Positions 7,968 through 18,048 of a stretch of 64,000 nt of DNA are shown piece after piece. How positions within the stretch are numbered: position 1 is the first letter of the stretch; each line of letters opens with the position of its first letter. A program made the position numbers and the translations under genes. The notes under the pieces are model-generated. The model was given only the letters and a program-made list of their open reading frames with translations. It did not search any database and was not told where the DNA came from. The DNA is from Luteimicrobium album (GTDB lineage Bacteria; Actinomycetota; Actinomycetes; Actinomycetales; Cellulomonadaceae), in assembly GCF_030161555.1 (NCBI RefSeq), contig NZ_BSUK01000001.1, positions 124,001 through 188,000 of the forward strand, read 5' to 3'.

Positions 7968-9316
7968 CGAACGAGACGACGGCCGGAGCGTCCACGACGC
8001 TCCCCTGGCGCCCCGCGACGACCTGGCAGAACTGGGGGCACAACCAGTCGGTCGTGCCGCGCGGCGTCGCGCGCCCCGCGTCCGAGGACGACCTGCGGGA
8101 CGTCCTCGAGGCGGCCCGGGGCGAGGGCCTCACCGTCAAGCCCGTCGGCGCGGGCCACTCGTTCACGGGAATCGCGGTCGCGCCCGGCGTGCAGCTCGAC
8201 CTCACCGGCCTGTCGGGCCTGCGCGCCGTCGACACGGCGTCCGCGCAGGTCACGCTCGGCGCCGGCACCCGGCTGTTCGAGATCCCTGGGCTGCTCGCCC
8301 CCTACGGCCTCGCGATGCCGAACCTCGGCGACATCGACCGCCAGACCGTCGCGGGCGCCGTCTCGACGGGCACGCACGGCACGGGCGCCGGCTTCGGTGG
8401 GATCGCGACCCAGATCGTCCGGGTCCGGCTCCTCACCGCCGACGGCCGCCTCCTCACGGTCAGCGCCGACGAGAACCCGCAGTACTGGGGCGCCGTCCAG
8501 GTGGGCCTGGGCGCGCTCGGCGTCCTCACCGAGGTCACGCTCCAGTGCGTCCCGCAGTTCGCCCTGCACGCGGTCGAGGCGCCGGCGCCGTTCGCGCAGG
8601 TGCTCGAGGAGTGGGACGCGCACTGCGCCCGCGCCGACCACTTCGAGTTCTACTGGTTCCCCGGCACCGACGTCGCGTCCACCAAGACGAACACCCGCCT
8701 GCCCGGCGACGCGCCCCTCTCCCCCGTCCCCCGGTTCAGCGGCTGGGTCGACGACGAGCTCCTCGCCAACGGCCTCTACCGGGCGATCTGCGCCGTCGGG
8801 ACCCGGGCCCGCAGCGTGGTCCCGGTCGCCAACAAGGTCGCGTCGCGGCTCATGGCGCGCCGCGAGTACACCGACCTGTCGCACCGGGTCTTCGCGACGT
8901 CCCGGACCGTCCGCTTCCGCGAGATGGAGTTCGCGGTGCCGCGCGAGGCGGTGCCGTCGGTCGTGCGCGAGCTCGACGCCATGATCCGCGCCAAGGACCT
9001 GCGCGTCTCGTTCCCCGTCGAGGTCCGGGCGGCAGCGGCCGACGACCTGTGGCTGTCGACGGCGCACGGCCGCGACACCGGCTACGTCGCGATCCACCGG
9101 TACTTCCGCGAGGACTACCACCGGTACTTCACGGCGGCGCAGGACATCTTCCGCGCGCACGGCGGCCGCCCGCACTGGGGCAAGCTGCACTTCCTGGGCG
9201 CCGACGACTTCGCGGAGCTGTACCCGCGCTTCGACGACTTCGTGCGCGTGCGCGACGAGCTGGACCCGGACCGCCTGTTCGCGAACCCGTACCTCACCCA
9301 CGTCCTCGGCGCCTGA
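7964..9316 (+). CDS. D-arabinono-1,4-lactone oxidase family FAD-binding oxidoreductase
   Basis: Flavoenzyme of 450 residues in the VAO/PCMH family. The FAD domain contains VGAGHSFTGIAV; His65 there matches the histidine that binds FAD covalently in alditol oxidase. AGAVSTGTHGTG is the second FAD loop, and the C-terminal HWGKLHFL motif is that of sugar-lactone/alditol oxidases. The GTG start at 7964 overlaps the preceding stop (GTGA). Last gene of the TetR-MFS-PLP-FAD operon. It likely oxidises a polyol or lactone-like substrate with O2 or another acceptor; the true substrate is unknown. Confidence 0.9.
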   Translation: MTNETTAGASTTLPWRPATTWQNWGHNQSVVPRGVARPASEDDLRDVLEAARGEGLTVKPVGAGHSFTGIAVAPGVQLDLTGLSGLRAVDTASAQVTLGAGTRLFEIPGLLAPYGLAMPNLGDIDRQTVAGAVSTGTHGTGAGFGGIATQIVRVRLLTADGRLLTVSADENPQYWGAVQVGLGALGVLTEVTLQCVPQFALHAVEAPAPFAQVLEEWDAHCARADHFEFYWFPGTDVASTKTNTRLPGDAPLSPVPRFSGWVDDELLANGLYRAICAVGTRARSVVPVANKVASRLMARREYTDLSHRVFATSRTVRFREMEFAVPREAVPSVVRELDAMIRAKDLRVSFPVEVRAAAADDLWLSTAHGRDTGYVAIHRYFREDYHRYFTAAQDIFRAHGGRPHWGKLHFLGADDFAELYPRFDDFVRVRDELDPDRLFANPYLTHVLGA

Positions 9317-9370
9317 CCTCGCGAGGCAGACCGGCCGCCGTACTACGTCGCGAAGCAGGCCTCCCGGGGG

Positions 9371-10417
9371 CTACTTCGGCGAGGGCGGCGGGACGGCGAG
9401 GGTGATCGCGTCGCGTCCGGTCCGCGCGACGACGGCGCCCGCGGCCCCGAGCGAGACGAGCCGCTCGCGCCACCCCGGCTCGCCGAGCGCGACGGTCTCG
9501 GTGCGCGGCGACGCGTCGCCGGCCGCTGCCTCCGCCAGTGCCGCACGGACGGGGTCGGCGGCGTCGAAGAACGCCGTGACGGCCGCGTCGTCGCCGCCCT
9601 CGAGAGCGTCGGCGAGGGCGTCCAGGTGCCGGGTGGCGTCCCGCAGTGCCCCGACGACGGCGTCCGCGTTCCCGGCGACCATGGCCTGCGTCCGGCGCGG
9701 GTCGGTGCGGGCGACGCGCGTGCCGTCGCGGAAGGATCCGGCCGCGAGCCCGAGCGCGAGCGCCCGGGCGGGTGCTGCCGTCGTCAGGTTGAGCAGCTCG
9801 GTCGCGAGGACATGCGGGACGTGCGACACGAGCGCCACGGCGGCGTCGTGGGTCGCGTCCTCGACGACGCGCGCCACCCCGCGCAGCGGCCCGGCGATCA
9901 GCGCGAGCACCCGGAGCAGGTCGCCGGCCGCCGTCGTCGGGGCGACCGTCACCGCCCACGTGCAGCCCGGGAGCAGGTCGTCGCGGGACGCGGCGAAGCC
10001 CGACTCCTCGGTGCCCGCCATGGGGTGCGCGCCCACGTAACGGTCCTCGAGGCCCGCGACCCGGGCCGCGGCGCGCACGGGCGCCTTGACGCTCCCGACG
10101 TCGGTGAGGACGGGCAGCGGGCCGCCGTCGGCGACGAGGCGGGGCAGCTCCGCGGCGAGCTCGGCCAGCACCGCCGGCAGCGCGGCGAGCGGCGGGGCGA
10201 GGACCAGCACGTCGGGGCGCTCCACGAGCACCTCCGCCGCACTGCCCACCGTCCGGACGCCGGCGTCCCACGCCTGGGCGCGGGTCGCGCCGTCGGGGTC
10301 GGTCGCGACCACGTCGACGCCCGCGGCCACGAGCGTGCGAGCCACGGAGCCGCCGATCAGGCCGAGCCCGACGACCCCCACGCGGGTCACGGCCAGTGGC
10401 GCCTCAACCCCGGTCAC
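9371..10417 (-). CDS. tyrA: Prephenate dehydrogenase
   Basis: Oxidative decarboxylation of prephenate to 4-hydroxyphenylpyruvate in tyrosine synthesis, or of arogenate to tyrosine. 348 residues: NAD(P)-binding GLGLIGGS at 17-24, then the substrate motif AHPMAGTEESGF near 130 with its catalytic histidines, and a C-terminal helical dimerisation domain. No clear ACT domain follows. The GTG start at 10417 overlaps the pheA stop (GTGA). Last gene of the minus-strand operon, convergent with the FAD oxidase. Confidence 0.93.
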   Translation of the reverse strand: MTGVEAPLAVTRVGVVGLGLIGGSVARTLVAAGVDVVATDPDGATRAQAWDAGVRTVGSAAEVLVERPDVLVLAPPLAALPAVLAELAAELPRLVADGGPLPVLTDVGSVKAPVRAAARVAGLEDRYVGAHPMAGTEESGFAASRDDLLPGCTWAVTVAPTTAAGDLLRVLALIAGPLRGVARVVEDATHDAAVALVSHVPHVLATELLNLTTAAPARALALGLAAGSFRDGTRVARTDPRRTQAMVAGNADAVVGALRDATRHLDALADALEGGDDAAVTAFFDAADPVRAALAEAAAGDASPRTETVALGEPGWRERLVSLGAAGAVVARTGRDAITLAVPPPSPK

Positions 10418-11334
10418 CACAGCAGCTCCCGCGCGACGTCGGCGGTGGCCGCGCTGCCGTCGACCGAGCCGGACGGGACGTGCTCGAGGTCGAGGACCTC
10501 GGCGCGGTCGACGCGCTCCGGGAACGCGGCGAGGGTCTTGAGGAGGTGGCCGTCGTCGAGCAGGCCCTGCAGGACGACGCGGAGCGCGAGGTCCACGGGC
10601 GCCGCGTCGACCGTGAGGACGAACACGTAGCGGCCCGCGACCTTGAGCGGCCGCGTGATGAGGCTGGACAGGTTGAGACCGCCCGCGCCGAAGGCCGCCA
10701 GGATGCGCGCGAGCACGCCGGGGCCCGCGACGACGGGCGTGACCGCGACCATGGTGCGCCACCGCGCGCCGGGGGCCGCGTCGGCGGCCGAGGCGAGGGC
10801 GGCCCGCGCGTCGGACCGCCGCGCCAGGAGGAGGAACTGGGTCCGCGCGCCCGCGAAGTCCTGCACGTCGCGCTCGTACGTCTCGAGGCCGTACAGGTCG
10901 CCGCACAGGCGTGGACCGAGCGCGACCTGGTGGGGCGTCGCGTCGCGGCAGGCGGCCGCGTTCGACGCCGCGGGCACGGGCGCGAGGCCGGTGCGGGCCA
11001 CGAAGCCCTGGCACTGCGCGAGCCCGTGCGGGTGCGCGGAGACCTCGGTGAGCTCCGTGGCACCCGGGCGGACGAACGCGTCGAACGCGATCTCGAGGAC
11101 GGCCTCGTCGATCCCGACGACGTCCTCGGACGCGAGGAGCGCGTCGAGCGACGGCACCACGTACCCCTCGACGGTGTTCTCGATCGCGACGACGCCACGG
11201 TCGGCGCGGCCCTCCTCGACGGCGCGGTACACGTCCTGCACGGTCGGCAGCGCGACCGGCGTCGTGCCCGGCCAGGCCAGTGCGGCGGCGTGCGTGAACG
11301 TGCCCTCGGGGCCGAGGTAGGCGACCGTCGTCAT
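10414..11334 (-). CDS. pheA: Prephenate dehydratase
   Basis: Converts prephenate to phenylpyruvate in phenylalanine synthesis; cytoplasmic. 306 residues: two-lobed catalytic domain (AYLGPEGTFTHAA at 5-17, AIENTVEG near 50) and a C-terminal ACT domain (GPGVLARILAAFGAGGLNLS) for phenylalanine feedback. Oddity: the catalytic Thr-Arg-Phe motif reads Thr-Gln-Phe (GARTQFLLL); the corynebacterial enzyme has ARTRF. The codon is CAG and no frame problem is near. The ATG overlaps the upstream gene's stop and its stop overlaps tyrA, so the three are co-translated. Confidence 0.92.
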   Translation of the reverse strand: MTTVAYLGPEGTFTHAAALAWPGTTPVALPTVQDVYRAVEEGRADRGVVAIENTVEGYVVPSLDALLASEDVVGIDEAVLEIAFDAFVRPGATELTEVSAHPHGLAQCQGFVARTGLAPVPAASNAAACRDATPHQVALGPRLCGDLYGLETYERDVQDFAGARTQFLLLARRSDARAALASAADAAPGARWRTMVAVTPVVAGPGVLARILAAFGAGGLNLSSLITRPLKVAGRYVFVLTVDAAPVDLALRVVLQGLLDDGHLLKTLAAFPERVDRAEVLDLEHVPSGSVDGSAATADVARELLW

Positions 11335-12211
11335 GCGGGCACCGCCGTCTGCGCCCAGCGGGGCGTCACGGCGTCGGGCCCGGGCTCGAAGCTCGCGCCC
11401 GGGAGGACGGCGAGCACGCGGTGCGCGACCGTCCGCGCCGCGAGCTCCCCGGTGAGGGCGTCGAGGACGTCGTCGGACGGGCACGAGAACGAGCTGAAGA
11501 AGACGTGCGGCCCGGCCTCCGAGCGGTGCGAGCGCAGGTGCTGCAGGTCGATCCCGGCGTCCGCGATCACGCCGAGCGTGTGCTGGAGCGAGCCGCGGTG
11601 GTCGTCGCGCGGCCCGAACGCGAGCCACACCTGGGCCGGGCGGTCGAACGGCTCGGGCCGACGGTCGGCGGTGACGAGGCCGTACCAGAGGGGCGTCGGG
11701 TCGGCGAGCCGCTCGGACTCGGGCAGCTCCGCGAAGCCGTCGGGGATCGCGGAGCGCTCGACGAGCAGCGTCCCCGCGGGGCCGGCGAGGGCGATGCGCT
11801 CCGCGACCGGCGTGCGCGTCGGCACGAGCCGCGGGCTCGCGCCCAGCGCGCGCAGCCGGTGCCGGCAGTCGCGCATGCCCGCCTCGTCGACGACGACCGC
11901 ACCGGGGGTGCGGTGACGCGCCCGCCCGCACGCCCGACCCACGCCCACTCGCGGGCCACGCCCACGCTCGCCGTCACGACGACGTTCGAGGGCGCCGCGA
12001 GGAGCGCGCGCTCGAGCTCCGGCCCGGGCTGCTGCGGGTGGTCCAGGTACATGACGGCTGCCAGGTCGGCGAGCTGCGACACCGTCTCGAGGGTCGCCGT
12101 GGTGCTGCCGAGGTCGAGGAGATCGCCCCCGTCCCCCCAGCCGACCGCGCGCGCCGCGGCCCGCGCGTGCGGCCCCGACTCCCTCTCGCTTCGCCCGAGC
12201 ACGAGCGTCAC
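11331..12211 (-). CDS. Degenerate prephenate-dehydratase-like protein with ACT domain (frame break)
   Basis: About 293 residues after one repair. The C-terminal third has an ACT-domain pattern (RGSLQHTLGVIADAGIDLQH) and the stretch before it lines up with pheA: VALGPRLCGDLYG against IALAGPAGTLLVE, and TQFLLLARR against PLWYGLVTADRR. The GPEGTF, ENT-EG and TRF motifs of active dehydratases are absent, so it is probably catalytically dead and may act as a regulatory partner of PheA. GTG 12211 overlaps the VanW stop; its own stop overlaps the pheA ATG. The frame change is repaired by one base in the G5 run at 11904-11908 (VTAPPGAVVVDEAG). Confidence 0.7.
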
Positions 12212-14105
12212 CCGTCACCTCCACCAGACGTGCAGACCCTGCGGTCCTGCGGCTTGTAGGTCCACTGGTTCGTCTCGTCCTTCACGACCGAGCCGTCGCG
12301 CGAGACGAGGCGCCGGACACTCACGTGGAACCCGGGCTGGCCGCCGGCGTCGGCGACGCAGCCCGCGGACGAGTCGTGGACCGTGGACGGCTCGACGACG
12401 TTCGTGCGGGGGCTCGTCGTCGTCTGGACCGTGTAGTACTTCGTGCTCCACAGGGCGACGTGCAGCTTCGCGTCGTCGAGCCAGGCCTGCACGACCACCC
12501 CGTACGGCGTGTCGTTCGCGAACTTCATGTCGATGAGGCCGACCGCGATCGTCGCCTCGCGCCCCTCGGGGTAACGCGGGATCCAGTACGAGTGCGGCTG
12601 GTGGGTCACGATGTCGAGCCCGGCGAAGAACGCCGCGTTGTAGGTCGTGGTGGCGACCTGCGAGAGCCCGCCGCCGATGCCGTCGACGAGCCGGCCGCCC
12701 TCGATCACGTGCGCCTCGTGGTAGCCGCCGGCCGTCGTGATCGGGCTGAGCGCGTCGACGAGCGAGAAGGTCTGGCCGGGCTTGACCAGGTCGCCGGTGA
12801 TCTTCGCGGCGCCGACCTCGAGGTTCTTGGTGCGGACCGGCTCGTTCGTGAGCGGAGTCGCGAACTCGGAGACCTTCTCCGTGACGCCCAGCTTCTGCAG
12901 GTCGGCCGTGGTCGTGGCGGGCTCGACGGTCGTGAGCTCGACGGTCGCGGTCCGCCCGCTGTCCTTCGCGGCGGCGGCGGTGACCGCCTTCGCGAGCGCG
13001 TCGGCGTCGAGCCCCGTGCCGTTCTTCCCGTCCGCGATCGTCGGCTTGTCGTCCGTGAACGTGAAGCGGGCGTCCTGGGCGGACGTCAGGAGCTTGGTGC
13101 TGCGCGCGAGCACGTCGGTCCGGAGGGTCTGGGCGTCGAGCTTCAACGTGAGGGTCGACCCGTCCGGGACGAAGCTCGCCGCGCCGGCGAGGACGTCGCC
13201 CGGCAGGCGGACCTTCTGCCCGCCGACCGTGAGGTCGACGGGCGAGGACGTGACCGTCCCGGCGAGCACCATGGCGTTCTGGACGGCGTCCGCACCGACC
13301 TCGGGCCGGACGGTCGTCGTCGGGAGCTCGAGCGCGCCGCTCGCGGTGAGCCACCCGTCGGTCACGACCTTGCGGGCGGCGCCGCGGTCGAGCGCCGTCC
13401 CGTTGCGTGGCGCGACGCTCGTGGCCGCACCGTCGGAGAACGCGACGGAGCCGTTCCGTGCCTTCACCTCGACGGCGTCGCCCACCGTGCCGAGGGCCGC
13501 CGTGAGCTTCGCGGTGTCGACCCTCGTGACGGGCGTGACCTCGGACCCGCCGAAGACCGCGTGCCACAGCCGCGACGGCGCGAGCGTGAAGGAGACGAGG
13601 GGGTCGACCGTCGCGCGGGCGTCGAACGTCAGGCCGGCCTTGCGGGGGTCGAGCTGCGCCTTCTTGCCGGCGGCGACGACGGCGACCGGCTCGGTCGCGC
13701 GGTCGCCGAGGCGATCGTCGAGGGTCGCGGCGGCGTCGTCGACGGTCTTCCCGCCGATCTCCACGCCCGCCACCGTGGTGCCGTGCGCGATCTTGTCGGA
13801 GACGAACCACTGCGCGGCGACGTAGGCGCCGACGAGCGCGACGACGACGACCCCGAGCGCGACCAGCGTGCGACCGGTGCGGCCGGGCGCGGGCTCTTCG
13901 CCCAGACCGCGCAGGATGTCGTCGGTCGGGGGTGCGCCGGTCGGCCCGCCGGGCGGGACGGGCACAGCGGCCGGGACGGGCGCGGGGGCAACGGCACGGG
14001 CGGGATCACGACGGTCGCGTCGTCGGGCGTGTGCGGGGGCGGCGGGGTGGGCCCGGGCGCCCCGTCGGGGCGTTCTCCGGTGCCGGTGGTGGCGTGCTCG
14101 TCCAT
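12208..14105 (-). CDS. VanW family protein with peptidoglycan-binding-like domains (frame break)
   Basis: Membrane-anchored extracytoplasmic protein of about 632 residues: Pro-rich cytoplasmic N-terminus, one membrane segment (TLVALGVVVVALVGAYVAAQ), repeated YoaR-type putative peptidoglycan-binding regions, then a VanW domain (GQTFSLVDALSPITTAGGYH, GGGLSQVATTTYNAAFFAGL) and a short tail. Family members are linked to cell-wall function; their biochemistry is unsettled. ATG 14105. One base added to the G5 run at 13984-13988 joins the N-terminus (PPVPLPPAPVPAAV). It lies between a DUF6113 gene and the aromatic genes and overlaps the ACT protein start by GTGA, an unusual link between wall and aromatic genes. 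Confidence 0.85.
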
Positions 14106-14173
14106 GGGTGCTCCTGCGCTGACCGGGCCCGACGGCGCGGTGGGCGTGCGCCGTGGGTCGGCGTGTGGCGATT

Positions 14174-14687
14174 CTACGAGGTGGGCCGGCGGTCTCTGGG
14201 CTCGTCCGAGAACCACCCGCGCGGCGCGAACGCGCTGGCCGCGACGAGGAGGAACCCGCCGTACATCCACAGGCTGGCCCAGCGCTGGTGGGCGCCCGCG
14301 AGCACGTCCCCGCCGGGTCCGTGCACACCGGACAGGACGATGACGACGACGAGCCACCCGACGGCGTACGCGGTGTACGCGCCGTAGCCGCCCCAGGCGC
14401 GCGCGAGGATCGCGGCGGCGACGCTGAGGGCCAGCGTGAGGACGAGCCCGACGGGCCACGACGAGGCGGCGCTGACGTGGTCGGTGACGCTCCCCGGGAG
14501 CAGGGCGGCGAACATGAACGTCCCGACGGCGCCGACGAGCACGCCCAGCAGGCCCGAGAGCACGGCCCGGACCCAGCTCGTCCGCGCGCGGGGGCCGCGG
14601 GCGTGAAGCGCACCGGCGGGACCGGGAGGCCCGTCGCCGGTGGAGGTACCTGTCCCTGACGGTCGTCGGGGGAACTGTCGCGCTCAC
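14174..14687 (-). CDS. DUF6113-like small membrane protein (two frame breaks)
   Basis: The readable core begins AVLSGLLGVLVGAVGTFMFA and holds about four membrane segments ending in a charged tail. Adding one base to each of two runs (G5 at 14590-14594 and G5 at 14668-14672) extends it to GTG 14687, where it overlaps the mshB stop as GTGA and gives a 171-residue protein starting VSATVPPDDRQGQVPPP. In actinobacteria this family often follows mshB. Function unknown. Without the repairs the first usable start is near 14563. Confidence 0.72.
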
Positions 14688-15628
14688 GGTGCCACCGTAC
14701 CGGGCGTGGCTGTGCCGGCCCGGAAGGGCGCGTAGTGCTCGGCGGTCAGCAGCGGGGCGAGGACGTCGTTGCTGAGGGCGTACCACCCGACGAGCGCCTC
14801 CCCCGCGGCCGGGTCGGCCACCGTGACCGCCTGGACCTGGGTGGCGTGGGCGAGCAGCGCCGCGGCGACGCGGTCGAGCACCGGCCGGAGCGGGACGGCG
14901 ACGAGCGCGTCGGCGTCGCCACGCCACCAGGTGACGACGGGCGGGAGCACGGCCTCGTCGGGGTCGGGCACCGCGAGGTCCGGCAGCCCGGGGGCGGCAG
15001 CGAGAGCGCGTCGAGCGGCGCGCACGTCCGCCTCGGGCTGGACGACGCACCACAGTGCGGGCACCGAGGCCCCGTCGCGGGCGAGCAGCTCGAGCGCCCG
15101 CACGGTCACCTCGTGCGTGCGCACGTGGTCGGGATGCCCGTACCCGCCCTGCGGGTCGTCCGTGGCGACGACGGCGGGCCGCCGCTCGGCCAGCACGACG
15201 GCGAGGCGGCCGGCGGCCTCGTCGAGGTCGACCCCGACGAACGCCCGCGGGGGCAGCCCTTCGACGGCCTGCGCCGCGATCCCGGGCGCGACCCACGCCA
15301 TCCCGGAGTCCTCGTACCGGACGGAGGGGCCGTCGTCGGGCAGGGCGACGGTGTCCAGGAACACGTGATCCTTCACGCCGAGCGCGCGAAGCGCAGCGCC
15401 CAGCTCCCCTCGCGATACGCGGCCAGCGCAGGGCCGTCCCCTTCGAGGCGCCCGACGCCGGTGGGGTGCGCAGCGGTGTCGATGACCTCGCCGCGCTCCC
15501 CGGGTACAGGTCACCACGGTCACGGCCTCCCCAGCGGCAGCCCACGTGGCGACCAGCGCCCCGGTCGCCAACGTCTCGTCGTCGGGATGAGCATGCACGA
15601 CGACGAGCCCGCCGGACGGCTCCACCAT
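14684..15628 (-). CDS. mshB: PIG-L family deacetylase, probable mycothiol MshB (two compensating frame breaks)
   Basis: Zn-dependent deacetylase of GlcNAc-inositol in mycothiol synthesis. The metal motif HAHPDDETL is at about 14-22 and the second histidine motif GGYGHPDHVRTH near 165-176; the end (ALSNDVLAPLLTAEHY) matches MshB. Residues after TCTRG are out of frame for about 30 codons; the true reading is GERGEVIDTAAHPTGVGRLE to AAYREGELGAAL. Changes in the C4 runs at 15498-15501 (two bases, or one too many) and 15406-15409 (one base) restore it. The nearby typA and fdxA support MshB over other PIG-L deacetylases. Confidence 0.8.
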   Translation of the reverse strand: MVEPSGGLVVVHAHPDDETLATGALVATWAAAGEAVTVVTCTRGARRGHRHRCAPHRRRAPRRGRPCAGRVSRGELGAALRALGVKDHVFLDTVALPDDGPSVRYEDSGMAWVAPGIAAQAVEGLPPRAFVGVDLDEAAGRLAVVLAERRPAVVATDDPQGGYGHPDHVRTHEVTVRALELLARDGASVPALWCVVQPEADVRAARRALAAAPGLPDLAVPDPDEAVLPPVVTWWRGDADALVAVPLRPVLDRVAAALLAHATQVQAVTVADPAAGEALVGWYALSNDVLAPLLTAEHYAPFRAGTATPGTVAP

Positions 15629-15763
15629 CCGGCTCTCCCCGCGCCCCCCGAGCGTCACGCGCACCGCCGGGCGAACCTCAACCCGCGCGGAACGCCCGCG
15701 CGGCCAGAACGAACCGCGGCTACGCCGTCGTGCACGAAGGCGACGGACAAACGAAGCGGCGGG

Positions 15764-15850
15764 CGGGGGTGTGCTGCGCCGTCGTGGCGGGGCTGGCGGG
15801 AGGCCGCGAGGAACGAGCGGCCGGATGGTAGACGGCGCAGCACACCTCCG
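15764..15850 (-). terminator. Long hairpin downstream of typA
   Basis: GGTGTGCTGCGCCGTC at 15768-15783 pairs perfectly with 15831-15846, and the stem extends to about 20 bp with one mismatch. The loop holds a second hairpin, GGCCGC/GCGGCC. It lies about 45 bases after the typA stop, so it is a probable terminator or mRNA 3'-end stabiliser. The remaining 15629-15890 space shows nothing else. Confidence 0.6.
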
Positions 15851-15893
15851 TCCGCCGCGAACGCAACCCCGACGCCCCTGCCCACGAGAAGAC

Positions 15894-17825
<1,932 letters not shown>

Positions 17826-17943
17826 GGAGGAACCAATCTTCGAAGAGGGAGGCGGCGCGGGGGCGGGCCCCGTCGCGAGGCGCGCTCACGAGGGTGGGCG
17901 CGCGCTGATCGACCCCTATCTTACCGGCCGCGCCAGGGCGCGC

Positions 17944-17998
17944 GTGGGCATCCGTTCGGCTGCTTCCCCAGGCGAAGAACAGCCGAACGGATGCCCAC
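17944..17998 (-). terminator. Perfect 19-bp hairpin after the peptide ABC operon
   Basis: GTGGGCATCCGTTCGGCTG at 17944-17962 is exactly repeated inverted at 17980-17998, and CTTC/GAAG adds four more pairs inside. It starts 51 bases after the stop of the double-ATPase gene and ends about 120 bases before the typA start. No T-tract follows. It likely ends the importer transcript and insulates typA. Confidence 0.7.
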
Positions 17999-18048
17999 AC
18001 GAGGAGCTCGGCGCGCGGCGCCCCGAGCCGCTCCGTCGACCCTCTCGG

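Noticed and set aside
12325..14343. Plus-strand open frame opposite the VanW gene
   Set aside because: Low-complexity Arg/Gly/Asp translation; VanW and its membrane anchor are clear on the minus strand.
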